Positions 26,365-34,220 of a stretch of 64,000 bases of DNA are shown piece after piece. Location of the stretch: positions 310,001 through 374,000 of the forward strand of contig NZ_JAJNDB010000004.1 of assembly GCF_021026375.1 (NCBI RefSeq), given 5' to 3'. Source of the DNA: Actinomycetospora endophytica. GTDB lineage: Bacteria; Actinomycetota; Actinomycetes; Mycobacteriales; Pseudonocardiaceae. The notes beneath the pieces are model-generated. The model made no database searches, had not been told where the DNA came from, and worked only from the letters and a program-made list of their open reading frames with translations. The first letter of the stretch is position 1; the number at the start of each line of letters is the position of its first letter. Made by a program: the position numbers and the translations under genes.

Positions 26365-26630
26365 ACGTCGGCGACCGGGTGCGGGTCCGGACGATGAACC
26401 CGCCCGGCCACAACCGCGCGCCGCGCTACGTGCGGGGTCACGTCGGCGAGGTGGTGCGGTTCGTGGGCGACGGGCGGTTCCCGGACGAGTCGGCCGTCGT
26501 CGGATCCGCGGCACACCGGGAGGACATCGTGACCGTCGCGTTCCCGAGCGCGGAGCTGTGGGGCCCGGACGCGCACTCCGGCGACCGTGTCCACGTGGAC
26601 CTCTTCGTCAGCTACCTGGAGCAGCCATGA
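26361..26630 (+). CDS. Nitrile hydratase beta subunit, C-terminal half (split gene)
   Basis: An 89-residue SH3-like barrel. It has VGDRVRVRTMNPPGHNR and PRYVRGHVGEVVRFVG at the start, then VTVAFPSAELWGPDA and VHVDLFVSYLE. These are the C-terminal beta-subunit blocks that contact the metal-bearing alpha subunit. GTG 26361 overlaps the stop of the N-terminal half, and its own stop overlaps the alpha-subunit ATG. Ordered coupling suggests equimolar assembly of three chains. Confidence 0.85.
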   Translation: MNVGDRVRVRTMNPPGHNRAPRYVRGHVGEVVRFVGDGRFPDESAVVGSAAHREDIVTVAFPSAELWGPDAHSGDRVHVDLFVSYLEQP

Positions 26631-27250
26631 GCGCTGACCACCATCGCAACGCCGAGCTGCAGGCTCGCGTGAACCGCCTGCTCGACGTGGCCGAGGCGCG
26701 CGGGGTGATCACCCGGGCCGGAGTCGATCAGCGGATCGAGGCCTTCTCGGACCGCGTCACCGCGCGCAACGGCGCCGAGATGATCGTGCGGGCCTGGAAC
26801 TCGCCCGAGTACCGGGAGCGGCTGCTGGCCGATGCGGGCGCGGCGGCGGCCGAGCTGGGACACGTCGGCGGCGGGTTCAGCTCGGACATCCGGCTGCACG
26901 CGGTGGCGAACTCAGCCGAAGTGCACAACGTCATCGTCTGCACCCTCTGCTCCTGCTACCCCGTGGCGTGGCTGGGCCCGCCGCCGGCCTGGTACAAGAG
27001 CGAGGCCTACCGCTCGCGGGTGGTGCGCGACCCGCGCGGGGTGCTGGCCGAGTTCGGGCTCGTGGTGCCCGACTCGACGGAGGTCCGGGTGTGGGACGCC
27101 AGCGCCGAGGCCCGCTACATCGTCGTTCCCGAGCGCCCGGAGGGGGCCGAGGCGCTGTCCGAGGCCGAGCAGGTCGCGCTCGTGACCCGCGACTGCCTCA
27201 TCGGTACGGCGCTCCCGACGGTTCCGGCGCGGGTCCGGGAGGTCACATGA
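26627..27250 (+). CDS. Nitrile hydratase / thiocyanate hydrolase alpha-type subunit, cobalt type
   Basis: A 207-residue metal-binding subunit. The claw motif is CTLCSC at residues 105-110, within VIVCTLCSCYPV. Thr after the first Cys and Tyr after the last are typical of cobalt-type rather than iron-type enzymes. RSRVVRDPRGVLAEFG and the C-terminal LVTRDCLIGTALP are conserved. It hydrates a nitrile to an amide, or a related cyano-group substrate such as thiocyanate. It is the third cistron of the split operon. Two Cys (105, 108 or 110) would be oxidised post-translationally, as in known members. Confidence 0.9.
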   Translation: MSADHHRNAELQARVNRLLDVAEARGVITRAGVDQRIEAFSDRVTARNGAEMIVRAWNSPEYRERLLADAGAAAAELGHVGGGFSSDIRLHAVANSAEVHNVIVCTLCSCYPVAWLGPPPAWYKSEAYRSRVVRDPRGVLAEFGLVVPDSTEVRVWDASAEARYIVVPERPEGAEALSEAEQVALVTRDCLIGTALPTVPARVREVT

Positions 27251-27678
27251 GCAAGCGCACGGTCGCGGCCCGGGCCCTGGTGGGGCTGGTCGGTGCGATG
27301 ACGGCCGGTGGCGCGCTGGCGGCGGACGCCCTCGTCCCGGAGACCGCCCGTCGGCACCTGCGCAACCCGCGCTGGCCGGGGCACGCCAAGTTCCACGACG
27401 CCCAGTACATCGTCATGAGCATGCTGCTGGGCGGCTATTCGCTGCGGCTGGTCACCAGACGTCGGGGCGACCCGGACCGCAACCTGCTCGCGGCCGCGGC
27501 GATCTCCTCGACCCCGTGGCTGGGCATGTACGGCGCGGCGGCATTCCCGGGCACCGAGCTGGTCGACGAGGAGTTCGACACCCCCAAGGTGCTCGGCCTC
27601 GACCCGAACATCTTCGTCGCGACCAGCTGTCTCGCCGTGCTCGGGACGGCCGTGGGGCTGGCCCGATCCGCGCGTTGA
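27247..27678 (+). CDS. Membrane protein of unknown function in the nitrile hydratase operon
   Basis: A 143-residue protein beginning with a hydrophobic segment (ALVGLVGAMTAGGALAADA), then a conserved-looking GHAKFHDAQYIVMSMLLGGYSLRL. Further helices follow at about 75-95 and 118-137. ATG 27247 overlaps the alpha-subunit stop, so it is part of the operon. It does not look like the small beta-like activators known for cobalt insertion. It could serve in substrate or metal uptake, or be an uncharacterised accessory. I do not recognise the family with confidence. Confidence 0.65.
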   Translation: MSKRTVAARALVGLVGAMTAGGALAADALVPETARRHLRNPRWPGHAKFHDAQYIVMSMLLGGYSLRLVTRRRGDPDRNLLAAAAISSTPWLGMYGAAAFPGTELVDEEFDTPKVLGLDPNIFVATSCLAVLGTAVGLARSAR

Positions 27679-27694
27679 ACCCGTAGGGCCCCTC

Positions 27695-27760
27695 ATGATC
27701 GCGACGACCGTGAGGGACCGTTCGGTCCTCGCCCACTCTCCTCACACGGATCGCGATCAT
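27695..27760. terminator. Inverted repeats between convergent genes
   Basis: ATGATCGCGA (27695-27704) pairs with TCGCGATCAT (27751-27760). Inside, GGACC-GTTC-GGTCC makes a small tight hairpin near 27716-27729. The region separates the nitrile hydratase operon from the convergent IclR gene and probably terminates both. Confidence 0.55.
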
Positions 27761-27770
27761 CCGTGCGGGT

Positions 27771-28577
27771 CTAGGCTCCCGCCCGGCCCAGCGCCGACGT
27801 GATCCGCTCCGCCGCCCTTCGCACGCCCTGGACGACCGCGGGCTTGCGCGGCCCGAGCATCCGCGACGTCGACCCGACGACCGAGACCGCGGCCACCGCC
27901 CGCCGTCCCGACCGTTCGTTGCCCGAGAGGATCGGCGCCGCGATCGAGGACCAGCCGAGGTCGTACTCGTCCCGGCAGGTGGCGTAGCCCTGCTCGCGGG
28001 TCTGCACCAGCGTGCGGCGCCAGCGCTGCGGGTCGACGACGGTGAAGGGCGTCCGCCGCTCCAGCCCGCGCTCCAGGATCGCCAGCGTCAGCTCCCGGTC
28101 CGACGCCGCGAGGACCCGCCCGATCGACGACGAGTGCGCCGGGTTGCGGTGGTAGTCGGTGCGGAACCGCAGCCCCGCGCCCGCGGTCTCGAGGCGCTCC
28201 AGGTAGAGCACGTCGGTGCCCACGGCCACGCCCAGCTGCACCGTCTCGCGCACGGTCTCCCGGAGCTCACCGAGCACCGGCATCGCGACCTCGCGCAGCA
28301 GCAACCGGTCCACCGCGAGCTGGCCGTACTCGAACAACCGCAGCCCGAGCCGGTAGCGCCCGGACCCGGAGCGCTCGAGCAGCCCGCCGGCCGCGAGCGC
28401 GGCGAGCATCCGGCACGCGGTCGACTTCGCGATCCCGAGCCGCGCGGCCACCTTCGTCGCCCCCAGTTCCGGCTCGGCGGCGAAGCAGTCGAGGACCGCG
28501 ACCGCCGTCGACACCGACCGGAGCGGGGAGTCCTCGGCGTCGTCGGCGAGCACCGGCGAGAACGGCAGGACGGTCAT
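27771..28577 (-). CDS. IclR family transcriptional regulator (first copy)
   Basis: A 268-residue regulator. A winged helix (STAVAVLDCFAAEPELGATK, then RLGIAKSTACRMLAAL) precedes the IclR ligand domain. That domain has GVAVGTDVLYLERLETA and GYATCRDEYDLGWSSIAAPI. ATG 28577 shares one base with the stop of the histidine phosphatase (TGATG). The IclR gene is thus the last member of an operon of two extradiol dioxygenases, phosphatase and regulator. It probably senses an aromatic ligand. A second IclR gene lies at 32426. Confidence 0.88.
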   Translation of the reverse strand: MTVLPFSPVLADDAEDSPLRSVSTAVAVLDCFAAEPELGATKVAARLGIAKSTACRMLAALAAGGLLERSGSGRYRLGLRLFEYGQLAVDRLLLREVAMPVLGELRETVRETVQLGVAVGTDVLYLERLETAGAGLRFRTDYHRNPAHSSSIGRVLAASDRELTLAILERGLERRTPFTVVDPQRWRRTLVQTREQGYATCRDEYDLGWSSIAAPILSGNERSGRRAVAAVSVVGSTSRMLGPRKPAVVQGVRRAAERITSALGRAGA

Positions 28578-29665
28578 CACGCCTCCCAGTCGGGGAACTC
28601 GTCCGCCGGAGGCACGTTCACCTCGGTGACGCGGTTGCGGTACGACACGAAGGCGGACCGGCCGCCCTCGCGCATCTTCACCCGGATCTCCTCGGTGTTG
28701 AGGGGCTCGCCGGGGTCGTAGCCGTGGGCCCACGTCGCGAACGCGCGCATCGGGCCGGAGTGCGTCGCCGCGAGGATGCGGCGGTGGGTGAGCGAGCCGT
28801 CCGCGCGACGGGACTCGTCCATGAGCCGGTGGAACCCGCGCCAGAACCGTCGGACACACATCGCGGGCGGCTCGAAGTACATCATCGGGACCGTCAGCCA
28901 CTCCTGGATCGGGTCGGCCCCGCCCAGCTGGGTGCGGTAGAAGCGGTCGATCTCGACGAGCCACCGCGGCCGGTCGCCGACCGCCAGCCGCTCGAGCGTC
29001 TCGTTGGTCGCCTGGTACTGCCGGAACGCCGAGGTGACGTCGCGCAGCCCGTCGGGCGTCCACACGCCGAAGTTGCGCAGCTCCGGGATGGGCTCCGGGT
29101 TGGTGACGTCGGCGTCGATGCCCCACATCGACAGCCCGTCCTTGGCGCCGCGGAAGAGCTGGTCGGCGGTCTGGCGGGCGCGGTTGGTGTCGGCGCACAC
29201 CAGCCGGACCTGGTCGCCGGGGTCGAAGCGCCGCGCGAGCTCGTGGCCGCGCCGGTGGGCCTGCCACGCGCCCATGGGGGTCAGCCCGGCGTCGGTCGAG
29301 TACCCCTGCGTGATGCCGTGCCGGATGATCGAGATCTCGCAGACGATCTTCTCGCTCGCCTTGCGCTCGATCGGTGCCGCGATCTCCTTGCCGCGGCTCG
29401 CCTCGGCGAGCGCGGGGGTGAACCGCTGGCCGTCGTAGGAGACGCTGGTGTCGATCGCACTTCCCGACGACGTTGCTCCCGACGACGGCGGGTGCGCGTC
29501 ACCAGCTGTCGTCGTGCGCTCCCGGAAGCGGCGCAGGTAGAGCGGCGTGCCGTCGGACCCGCCGTCACCACCCCCGTCGTCGGGGACGGCCTGCCGTCGG
29601 GACCGGTACTTCGAGAGGTAGTCCGGCGTCTCGTAGCGGTCGACGGACCGCGGGTCGCGGGCCAT
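28577..29665 (-). CDS. Histidine phosphatase family protein
   Basis: A 362-residue member of the phosphoglycerate-mutase-like superfamily. About 105 disordered N-terminal residues rich in Gly/Ser/Arg precede the catalytic IIRHGITQG (RHG at 115-117). Later CADTNRARQTADQLF and AATHSGPMRAFATW carry the second Arg and His. It is coupled on both sides by TGATG overlaps to an extradiol dioxygenase and to an IclR gene. That is unusual company for a phosphatase and suggests a dedicated role with a phosphorylated aromatic or its regulator. The substrate is unknown. Confidence 0.82.
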   Translation of the reverse strand: MARDPRSVDRYETPDYLSKYRSRRQAVPDDGGGDGGSDGTPLYLRRFRERTTTAGDAHPPSSGATSSGSAIDTSVSYDGQRFTPALAEASRGKEIAAPIERKASEKIVCEISIIRHGITQGYSTDAGLTPMGAWQAHRRGHELARRFDPGDQVRLVCADTNRARQTADQLFRGAKDGLSMWGIDADVTNPEPIPELRNFGVWTPDGLRDVTSAFRQYQATNETLERLAVGDRPRWLVEIDRFYRTQLGGADPIQEWLTVPMMYFEPPAMCVRRFWRGFHRLMDESRRADGSLTHRRILAATHSGPMRAFATWAHGYDPGEPLNTEEIRVKMREGGRSAFVSYRNRVTEVNVPPADEFPDWEA

Positions 29666-30609
29666 CAGGAGTGCACCGTGAAGAAGCGCTCGTTGACCTG
29701 GCGGTGGTAGTAGAAGATCGCCCGGCCCATCTCCTCCTCGGTCCAGGTGATCGGTTCGAAGTCGGGGTCGACCCAGTAGCCGCCGGTGAACAGTTCGTTG
29801 CGGTTGCCGGCCGGGTCGAAGAAATAGGTCGTGTAGCCGCGGGTCACGCCGTGCCGCGTCGGCGCCACGTCGATGTTCACGCCGTGATAGGCGAGGGTGT
29901 CGGCGGCGTCGCGGATGCCGTTCCAGTCGTCCATCCAGAACGCGAAATGGTGCAGCGCGCCGTTCGGCCCGGTGATCACCGCGATGTCGTGCGGGGTGTG
30001 GGAATGCTCGAGGAACGTCGCGAGCTGGTGCCCGTCGTTCGCGAGGATCTGTTCGGTGAGCCGGAACTCGAGCAGTTCGCAGAAGAACGCGGTGAAAGCC
30101 TCGACGTCCTCGGCCATGACGAACAGGTGGTCCAGCCGGGGCGGCGCGATCCCGACGAGATCCATCGGCCGGGGCGGCGGGTTCGTCTGCGGGAGCATGT
30201 TCCCGACCCGCTCGGTCCCGTGGGTGAGCTCGACCAGGTGCCCGGACGGTGCCTCGAAGCGGATCGCCTCACCCCAGCCCGGACCGAGCTCGCGCAGCGC
30301 GAACCGCTTGACCGGCACCCCGGCGGCCTCGAGCTTCGCGGTGAAGTGGTCGAGGTCCTCGGGCGAGTGGAGCTTGAACGACATGTGGTCGAGGCCGTAG
30401 GTGGGCGCGGCGCGGAGGATCACCGAGTGGTGCTCGCGCTCGTCCCAGCACTTGAGGAAGACGCGCTCGGCGCCGTCGCGCTCGTCGCGGGCGGTCTCGA
30501 CGAGGCCCAGCACCTCGGTGTAGTACGCGGTGGCGAGCTCGAGGTCGGGAACGCGGACCTCGACGTGCTGGAGTCGGAGGATGCGATCGGAGGTCGAGTT
30601 GGTCGGCAT
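29665..30609 (-). CDS. Extradiol catechol dioxygenase, XylE-like (second gene of operon)
   Basis: Meta-cleaves a catechol to a 2-hydroxymuconic semialdehyde using Fe(II). It has 314 residues and two VOC modules. The iron ligands by alignment to catechol 2,3-dioxygenase are H161 (RLDHLF), H221 (LHHFAFW) and E272 (GNRNELFTGG). The conserved TRHGVTRGYTTYFFDP and the C-terminal NERFFTV resemble XylE. It is a diverged duplicate of the next gene. Which ring substituents it accepts cannot be told. Confidence 0.9.
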   Translation of the reverse strand: MPTNSTSDRILRLQHVEVRVPDLELATAYYTEVLGLVETARDERDGAERVFLKCWDEREHHSVILRAAPTYGLDHMSFKLHSPEDLDHFTAKLEAAGVPVKRFALRELGPGWGEAIRFEAPSGHLVELTHGTERVGNMLPQTNPPPRPMDLVGIAPPRLDHLFVMAEDVEAFTAFFCELLEFRLTEQILANDGHQLATFLEHSHTPHDIAVITGPNGALHHFAFWMDDWNGIRDAADTLAYHGVNIDVAPTRHGVTRGYTTYFFDPAGNRNELFTGGYWVDPDFEPITWTEEEMGRAIFYYHRQVNERFFTVHS

Positions 30610-30619
30610 TCGAGGCTCC

Positions 30620-31534
30620 TCAGGTGTGCATGCGCAGGAAGCGCTGGCTGACGACGTTCTCGTAGTAGAAGAGGCCCTTGCCGAAGTTGTCCTCGGTCCA
30701 GGTGAGGATCTCGGTGTCGGGGTCGACCCAGTAGCCGCCGGTGAAGACCTCGTTGCGGATCCCGAGCGGGTCGAAGAAGTAGATGGTGTTGCCGCGGGTC
30801 ACGCCATGACGAGTCGGGCCCTGGTCGATCTGCACGCCGTTGTAGGCGAGCGTGTCGGCGGCCTTGCGGACGTGGTCCCAGTCGTCGAGCCAGTAGGCCC
30901 AGTGGTGCAGCGCGCCGTTCGGCCCGTTGACGATCGCGATGTCGTGCGGTGAGTTCGTCCGGCCGGCGAGCCAGACGCCCAGCTGGTGACCGTTCCCGTC
31001 GAGCACCTGCTCGGTCAGGCGCAGCCCGAGCACCTCCATGAAGAACCGCGCGGACTCGGCGACCTCCTCGGCGTTGACCAGCATGTGGTCCATCCGCGGC
31101 GGCGCGATGCCGGGCAGGTCGGGCGGCGGGACGGGCGCGGGGTTGTGCTTGCCGAGCAGGTTGCCGGTCTTCTCGATGTCCCAGACCAGCTCCATGATCT
31201 GGCCGGACGGGACCTCGAACCGCAGCGACTCGCCCTGGCCGACGGCCTCCCCGCGGCTGACCCGGCTGGTGGGGCAGCCGTAGGCCTCCACCTTGTTCTC
31301 GAAGTCGGCCAGGTCGTCCTCGGCCTCCACGCGGAACGTGAAGGAGTCCAGCCCGGTGCGCGGGTTGTAGCGCATCCGCAGCGAGTGGTGGTCCTCCTCG
31401 TCCCAGCACTTGAGGTAGACCGCGTCCTCGGTCCGGGCGACCTGCTGCAGGCCCATGACCTCGGTGTAGTACGCGGTCGACAAGTCCAGGTCGGGGGTCC
31501 GCACGTCCACGTGCGCGAGTCGCAGGATGCCCAC
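30620..31534 (-). CDS. Extradiol catechol dioxygenase, XylE-like (first gene of operon)
   Basis: A 304-residue two-module VOC dioxygenase. The iron ligands are H150 (RMDHML), H211 (LHHWAYW) and E262 (GIRNEVFTGG). TRHGVTRGNTIYFFDP is shared with its neighbour. It is first in the operon, 10 bases upstream of the second dioxygenase. GTG 31534 faces the divergent promoter region that carries an 11-bp inverted repeat. The tandem arrangement suggests two catechols of different substitution or a duplicate under divergence. Confidence 0.9.
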   Translation of the reverse strand: MGILRLAHVDVRTPDLDLSTAYYTEVMGLQQVARTEDAVYLKCWDEEDHHSLRMRYNPRTGLDSFTFRVEAEDDLADFENKVEAYGCPTSRVSRGEAVGQGESLRFEVPSGQIMELVWDIEKTGNLLGKHNPAPVPPPDLPGIAPPRMDHMLVNAEEVAESARFFMEVLGLRLTEQVLDGNGHQLGVWLAGRTNSPHDIAIVNGPNGALHHWAYWLDDWDHVRKAADTLAYNGVQIDQGPTRHGVTRGNTIYFFDPLGIRNEVFTGGYWVDPDTEILTWTEDNFGKGLFYYENVVSQRFLRMHT

Positions 31535-31618
31535 GTCCGGTCCTCTCGGGTGGGGTGCCGGCGGAAGGCCGGTGTGCTTGACGTCACGACGCTAGCCGCC
31601 CTAGCGTTCCGGAGAGAA

Positions 31619-31650
31619 GAGCAACCGTTCCGGCTTCCGGAACGGTTGGC
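31619..31650. promoter_or_regulatory. Inverted-repeat operator in the dioxygenase divergent promoter
   Basis: AACCGTTCCGG (31623-31633) and CCGGAACGGTT (31637-31647) pair perfectly around CTT. The framework GCAAC-C-GTTC-N8-GGAAC-G-GTTGG recurs upstream of the dikinase operon at 44401-44431 with the same N8 spacing. Another CGTTCCGGA half-site lies near 31605. It probably binds one of the two IclR proteins, because IclR genes flank it. Confidence 0.65.
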
Positions 31651-31657
31651 GCGGAGC

Positions 31658-31705
31658 GCATGTGCGTGCGTTTCCGTGTCAGGACACGGAAACGCACGCA
31701 CATGC
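31658..31705. repeat. Perfect 23-bp inverted repeat in the leader of the 31718 gene
   Basis: Arms 31658-31680 and 31683-31705 match completely around a 2-base loop. The hairpin ends two bases before the GGAGG ribosome site of the plus-strand gene. A near-identical palindrome is at 34991-35032. A GCGCGGAGCGC word abuts its left arm, as in elements E1-E3. It may be an attenuator or translational control, or simply a mobile palindrome. Confidence 0.75.
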
Positions 31706-31717
31706 CGGAGGCGAAAC

Positions 31718-32425
31718 GTGGCCGACCCGATGGCGATGCGCCGCGCGGTCGCGGGCTACGTCGAAGGCATCCACCGGGCCTACGCCCAGCAGGCCTCGAC
31801 GTTCCCGCCGGCGGTCCGCGGCCGGATGCCGCTGCTGGCCGCCGGACGGTTCACCGTCGTCGCCGCCGGGGCGCGCAACCTGCACGTGCTGGCGACGACG
31901 GAGCCCCTCGGCCCGCTGCAGGGCGAGGAGGTCGAGCTGCCGGGATCGCTCGACGGTCTCGAGTGGACGGTGCGCTTCTACGACCCGGTCGTCCTCCCCG
32001 CGCTCGGCGTGATCGACGAGGGTGACGCTGCGCGGCCCGACGAGGTCCGCGGCTGCCTGGGAATCTCGACCGTGCTCTACCACCTGGTGACCCAGCCCGG
32101 GTCGGGTCTCTCGCCGCATCACGCGGGCCACGTCGGGTCCGGTCTGGCCAGCGGTCACTCCGCTGCGGCCCGCGACTTCGACACGCTCCGCTCGCGGGCC
32201 CGCGGCCGGGAGGCGCTGGTCGACGAGATGCAGGGCGCCGCGGTCGCCGGCCTCGCCCGCGCCCAGGTGCTGCTCGCCCGTGCGATCGCCCCGCACAATC
32301 CCGCCGTCGGTGAGGCGGTCGACTCCGCGCTGCGCCCCGGAGCCGACCTCGACCCGGACGGCGTGCGCCGGGTCCTCGTCGGCGCCCTCGGGGGTACCGC
32401 GGCGAGCACGGTCGGGGCGGTCTGA
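31718..32425 (+). CDS. Protein of unknown function in the aromatic cluster
   Basis: A 235-residue soluble protein without a signal or recognised motif. It has YVEGIHRAYAQQASTFPP near the N-terminus, a beta-rich middle (GRFTVVAAGARNLHVL, then LEWTVRFYDPVVLPALG) and an Ala-rich helical C-terminus. GTG 31718 has GGAGG seven bases upstream. It is divergent from the dioxygenase operon and its stop abuts the second IclR gene, so it belongs to the catabolic cluster. It may be a pathway accessory or sensor; no firm family is recognised. Confidence 0.65.
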   Translation: MADPMAMRRAVAGYVEGIHRAYAQQASTFPPAVRGRMPLLAAGRFTVVAAGARNLHVLATTEPLGPLQGEEVELPGSLDGLEWTVRFYDPVVLPALGVIDEGDAARPDEVRGCLGISTVLYHLVTQPGSGLSPHHAGHVGSGLASGHSAAARDFDTLRSRARGREALVDEMQGAAVAGLARAQVLLARAIAPHNPAVGEAVDSALRPGADLDPDGVRRVLVGALGGTAASTVGAV

Positions 32426-33385
32426 GTGGACGCTCCGCTGCACTCGGTCACGAACGCCGCCCGCCTGCTGAAGGCGTTCCTCTCCCGGGAGGAGACGCTC
32501 GGGGTCTCGGAGCTCTCCCGCCGACTCGGGCTCGGCAAGAGCGCCGTGCACCGGCTGCTGGCGACGCTCGCCGCGGAGGGCCTCGTCTCCCGGGACGCCG
32601 ACGGTGGGTACCGGCTCGGCCTGGTCGTGTTCGAGCTCGGTGAGGCGGTGCGCTCGCACATGGACCTGCACGCGGCCGCCGGCCCGGTCCTGGTCGAGCT
32701 GCGCGAGCAGACCGGGGAGTCCTCGCAGGTGGGGGTGCTCGACGGCGACGAGGTCGTCTATGTCGACCGGCTCGAGAGCACCCACTCGCTGCGGCTGTTC
32801 CACGAGACCGGTCGCCGGGTCCCGCTGCACTGCACCAGCTCGGGGAAGGTTCTGCTGGCGTCACTGCCGGTGGAGCGGCGCGAGCGGATCCTCGCCGCCG
32901 GGCTGCGCGAGCACACCCCGCACACGATCGTCACCCCCGACGCCCTGCGCGCCGAGCTCGCTGCCGTGCAGGAGCGGGGGTGGGCGGACGCGGTGAACGA
33001 GCGCGAGCTCGGGGTCGCCTCTCTCGCCGCTCCCGTCCGCGGTCCCGGTGGTGCCGTGGTCGCGGCCATCAGCGTCGGCGCCCCGATCACCCGCTTCCGG
33101 GCCATCCCGCGCCAGCGTCTCGCGCGCTGGGTCGTCGAGGCGGGGGAGGCGGTGTCGCGGCGCTTGGGCTGGTCGCCGGAGACGGAGCATCAAGGGGAGC
33201 ACGCCGATAGGGTGAGTCGACCATCCAGTACGGAGTGCGAACAGCCTGACCGCAGCGGCCCGCCGTCGTCGGGAACGGAGACCGAACGACGCGACCGCAG
33301 CGACCCGCCGTCGTCGGGAGCAGGATCGTCGTCGTCCACCGTCCGCACGCCGAACGGCCAGGAGGCCGCGCATGCCCGTGTCTGA
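32426..33385 (+). CDS. IclR family transcriptional regulator (second copy) with repeat-derived tail
   Basis: A 319-residue protein. The winged helix (SELSRRLGLGKSAVHRLLA) and IclR ligand domain (GVLDGDEVVYVDRLEST, CTSSGKVLLASLP, GVASLAAPV) occupy about 255 residues, the usual length. The rest is a low-complexity tail encoded by imperfect 45-bp DNA repeats containing GACCGCAGCG and CCCGCCGTCGTCGGGA. It overlaps the hydratase gene by 14 bases. It is the likely regulator of the meta-cleavage genes and of the operator at 31619. Confidence 0.85.
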   Translation: MDAPLHSVTNAARLLKAFLSREETLGVSELSRRLGLGKSAVHRLLATLAAEGLVSRDADGGYRLGLVVFELGEAVRSHMDLHAAAGPVLVELREQTGESSQVGVLDGDEVVYVDRLESTHSLRLFHETGRRVPLHCTSSGKVLLASLPVERRERILAAGLREHTPHTIVTPDALRAELAAVQERGWADAVNERELGVASLAAPVRGPGGAVVAAISVGAPITRFRAIPRQRLARWVVEAGEAVSRRLGWSPETEHQGEHADRVSRPSSTECEQPDRSGPPSSGTETERRDRSDPPSSGAGSSSSTVRTPNGQEAAHARV

Positions 33386-34220
33386 ATCGCTCGATGCCCC
33401 GGGCAAGGCCCGCGCGCTCTACGAGGCGCGCCGCACCCGCGTCCCGATCGCGCCCTTCACCGACGCCGACCCCTCGCTGGGCATGGCGGAGGGCTACGCG
33501 ATCCAGCGCGAGCTGCTGCCGCTGCTGCTGGCGGACGGGGACCGCGTCGTCGGGTACAAGGTCGGGCTGACGTCGACCGCGATGCAGCGGATGGTCGGGG
33601 TCGACTCGCCCGATCACGGGCCGGTGCTCGCCTCGACGGTCTACCGCGACGGCGACTCGCTGCCCCTCGACCGCTTCATCGCGCCCAAGGTCGAGGCGGA
33701 GATCGTCTTCGTGATGGGGGAGCGGCTGCTCGGGCCCGGGATCGGACCGACGGACGCGGCACGCGCGGTCGCCGGGGCGGCCGCGTCGATGGAGATCGTC
33801 GACTCCCGGATCGCGGACTGGCGGATCAAGCTCGCGGACACGGTGGCCGACCTGGCGTCGAACGGCGCGGTGGCGGTCTCGTCGCGCGTGGTGCCGCTGG
33901 CGGGACTGGACACGCGGCTGGTCGGGATGACCCTGACGCGCAACGGCGAGCTGATCGACACCGGGGCGGGCGCGGCGGCGCTGGGCGATCCGCTCGCGGT
34001 CGTGGCGTGGCTCGCGAACGTGCTCGGCGAGCACGGGGTGGCGCTCGAACCGGGGCACCTGGTGATGACGGGCGCCCTGCACGCGGCGGTGCCGATGGCC
34101 GCGGGCGAGGTGTACCGGGCGGAGTTCGATCGGCTCGGGCCGGTGTCGATCCGCGTGACGGCGGGAGACGCAGCGAAGCGGAGCTCGACCACGACGACCG
34201 GTGCGGAGGTGGCGGCGTGA
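33372..34220 (+). CDS. 2-hydroxypenta-2,4-dienoate hydratase (DmpE/MhpD type)
   Basis: A 282-residue member of the fumarylacetoacetase-like hydratase/decarboxylase family. VVGYKVGLTSTAMQRMVGVD, KVEAEIVFVMGERL and MEIVDSRIADWRIKLADTV follow the DmpE hydratase pattern rather than the decarboxylase. It adds water to the dienoate product of meta cleavage to give 4-hydroxy-2-oxovalerate, the substrate of the DmpG-type aldolase at 51777. ATG 33372 has CAGGAGG upstream. It is coupled to the next gene by GTGA. Confidence 0.85.
   Translation: MPVSESLDAPGKARALYEARRTRVPIAPFTDADPSLGMAEGYAIQRELLPLLLADGDRVVGYKVGLTSTAMQRMVGVDSPDHGPVLASTVYRDGDSLPLDRFIAPKVEAEIVFVMGERLLGPGIGPTDAARAVAGAAASMEIVDSRIADWRIKLADTVADLASNGAVAVSSRVVPLAGLDTRLVGMTLTRNGELIDTGAGAAALGDPLAVVAWLANVLGEHGVALEPGHLVMTGALHAAVPMAAGEVYRAEFDRLGPVSIRVTAGDAAKRSSTTTTGAEVAA

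Noticed and set aside
26119-26630. Frameshifted nitrile hydratase beta pseudogene
   Set aside because: The two parts have a tidy GTGA overlap and separate starts, and natural split forms are known, so this looks like functional cistrons rather than decay.
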